Shown one piece after another: positions 35,527 to 36,689 of a DNA stretch of 36,689 nucleotides. The notes under the pieces are model-generated. The model saw only the letters and a program-made list of their open reading frames with translations, had not been told where the DNA came from and ran no database searches. The DNA is from Puniceicoccales bacterium. Lineage in GTDB: Bacteria > Verrucomicrobiota > Verrucomicrobiia > Opitutales > JAIRKQ01. Both the position numbers and the translations under genes were made by a program. Location of the stretch: assembly GCA_031283685.1 (NCBI GenBank), contig JAITBI010000028.1, forward strand, positions 1-36,689, written 5' to 3'. How positions within the stretch are numbered: position 1 is the stretch's first letter; every line of letters begins with the position of its first letter.

Positions 35527-35997
35527 TTATAAAACTTCACTGAATGATAGAATACGGCGAAGAAGCAGTCTTTCTAGGCTTTTCGTTTTTGCTAAAAAAT
35601 CCCCCATGCTTTCAGGGTTTTTTCCCGCTACTTCTTGTATTGAAAATTTATACCCACTATAATTTATAATCTTCGCATCATACAACTCCTTCAGTTTTTG
35701 CTTCAGGCTTATCGCCTCCTCTTTAGACAAATGCTTTCCTGGCATAGAGAAATGCTTTCCTGATACAAATTTTTCTGTTTCATTCAAAAATGTGAGGATT
35801 TCCCGAGAAAAATCTATCACTTTGTCGAAGGATATTTCTTGTTTAATAAACCTGTCAATTTGACTAATATAATCGGAAACCTCCGCGGGGAAGGACTGGT
35901 GGTTCACTGCTCGCTTGGGATGCTTCTGCGGAGGCCTGCGTGGAACTTGCCGTAGGCTGTGGTTAGTTATGGTTATCCTTTTTTGACGGGAGGCCAC
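35527..35997 (-). CDS. Hypothetical protein
   Basis: 156-aa ORF, mostly predicted helical; overlaps the next ORF by 35 nt. Confidence 0.5.
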   Translation of the reverse strand: MASRQKRITITNHSLRQVPRRPPQKHPKRAVNHQSFPAEVSDYISQIDRFIKQEISFDKVIDFSREILTFLNETEKFVSGKHFSMPGKHLSKEEAISLKQKLKELYDAKIINYSGYKFSIQEVAGKNPESMGDFLAKTKSLERLLLRRILSFSEVL

Positions 35998-36457
35998 TCA
36001 TTCCTGGCTGTGGCCTCTGCTCCGGCGGTCTCCGACACTTAAACTGTGATGCATCAACGTCATCAGAGCTTTCTTCTGCGAGAGTATCGCCAGCTTCGGA
36101 GATTTCTTCTGCGGGAGCGTCCGTATCGAATCCGAATATATCATTAAGATCATCAGAGCTTTCTTCTGGCTTTATCTCCTTTTCTGCTGGCTTTATCTTC
36201 TCTTCTGCTTTTTTAATCGTTTTCCCAATGCCTTTCCCCTTGTTATAGATAAACCCGACTTGACACTCCCGGTTGTCCATCGGAGTAAGGGTAAATCTCG
36301 TTCTCGTTCCAAGGCCAAACCAAGTTTTTTCGACCTCTGCCCTCAGCTCGCACTGTCTGCCATTTACTATTACAACAACAGTATCAGTTGCTCCAGCTTC
36401 CCGGCCCCTAACCTCTCCATGCATTGCACGAATGATATCCTCTAAACCCGTTCCCAT
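35963..36457 (-). CDS. Hypothetical protein with acidic EESSDD repeats
   Basis: 164-aa ORF; N-terminal globular-looking region then Lys/Glu-rich linker and two EESSDD motifs. Confidence 0.5.
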   Translation of the reverse strand: MGTGLEDIIRAMHGEVRGREAGATDTVVVIVNGRQCELRAEVEKTWFGLGTRTRFTLTPMDNRECQVGFIYNKGKGIGKTIKKAEEKIKPAEKEIKPEESSDDLNDIFGFDTDAPAEEISEAGDTLAEESSDDVDASQFKCRRPPEQRPQPGMSGLPSKKDNHN

Positions 36458-36689
36458 GCATAGAGTATGTGGTATTTTTACAATCCTTGCAAGAGAATTT
36501 TATAAAAATTATAAATGGTGATAAATTTACGACCCTTCCCGAGACAAATCGATGTATTTTTTACCGATTCCCACAGAATTTTGTAAAAACTGGCCTAGTG
36601 TGGACTGGATATTCTCGAGCGATAGGTAAACTGAGATAATTATACTTTTTCACATTTCACAAATATTAGGCCAAGGGCCACGAAACTTT

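Noticed and set aside
1-36689. CRISPR array, transposase/integrase, prophage or rRNA
   Set aside because: No regularly spaced repeats, no recognisable recombinase/transposase motifs and no rRNA-like conserved segments seen on either strand.

Overview
A 36.7-kb, gene-dense, AT-leaning bacterial window. It is mostly core housekeeping: a partial dapF-like gene, accBC, asp23-type genes, pyrH, frr, murA, transaldolase, gmhA, tRNA-Glu(TTC), proS, serS, rpmB, uppP, a helical-repeat protein, glmS, prfA, tgt, a HIT protein, a SurA_N-type chaperone, an outer-membrane barrel protein and ftsY. The mix suggests a Gram-negative, possibly PVC/Verrucomicrobiota-like and possibly host-associated, bacterium; this is inference only. 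The most unusual locus is the two-gene block at 7425-11867 on the minus strand, between murA and tal. One gene encodes a 701-aa protein with two tandem domains that look like Josephin-type (ataxin-3-like) deubiquitinase folds, each keeping a Gln/Cys/His/Asp constellation. Its neighbour encodes a 732-aa protein made largely of about 12 degenerate ~37-aa Cys/Leu-rich helical repeats. Other points of interest are: a dapF-like epimerase with Ser at both catalytic Cys positions; a ~1130-aa protein resembling PPi-type PEP carboxykinase; a 12-aa Cys/Gly/Lys microprotein candidate (MCGCSCGGGKKK) with a strong Shine-Dalgarno and an intrinsic terminator; an 18-bp perfect hairpin; and several orphan low-complexity proteins. 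All family calls were made by eye, with no database search.
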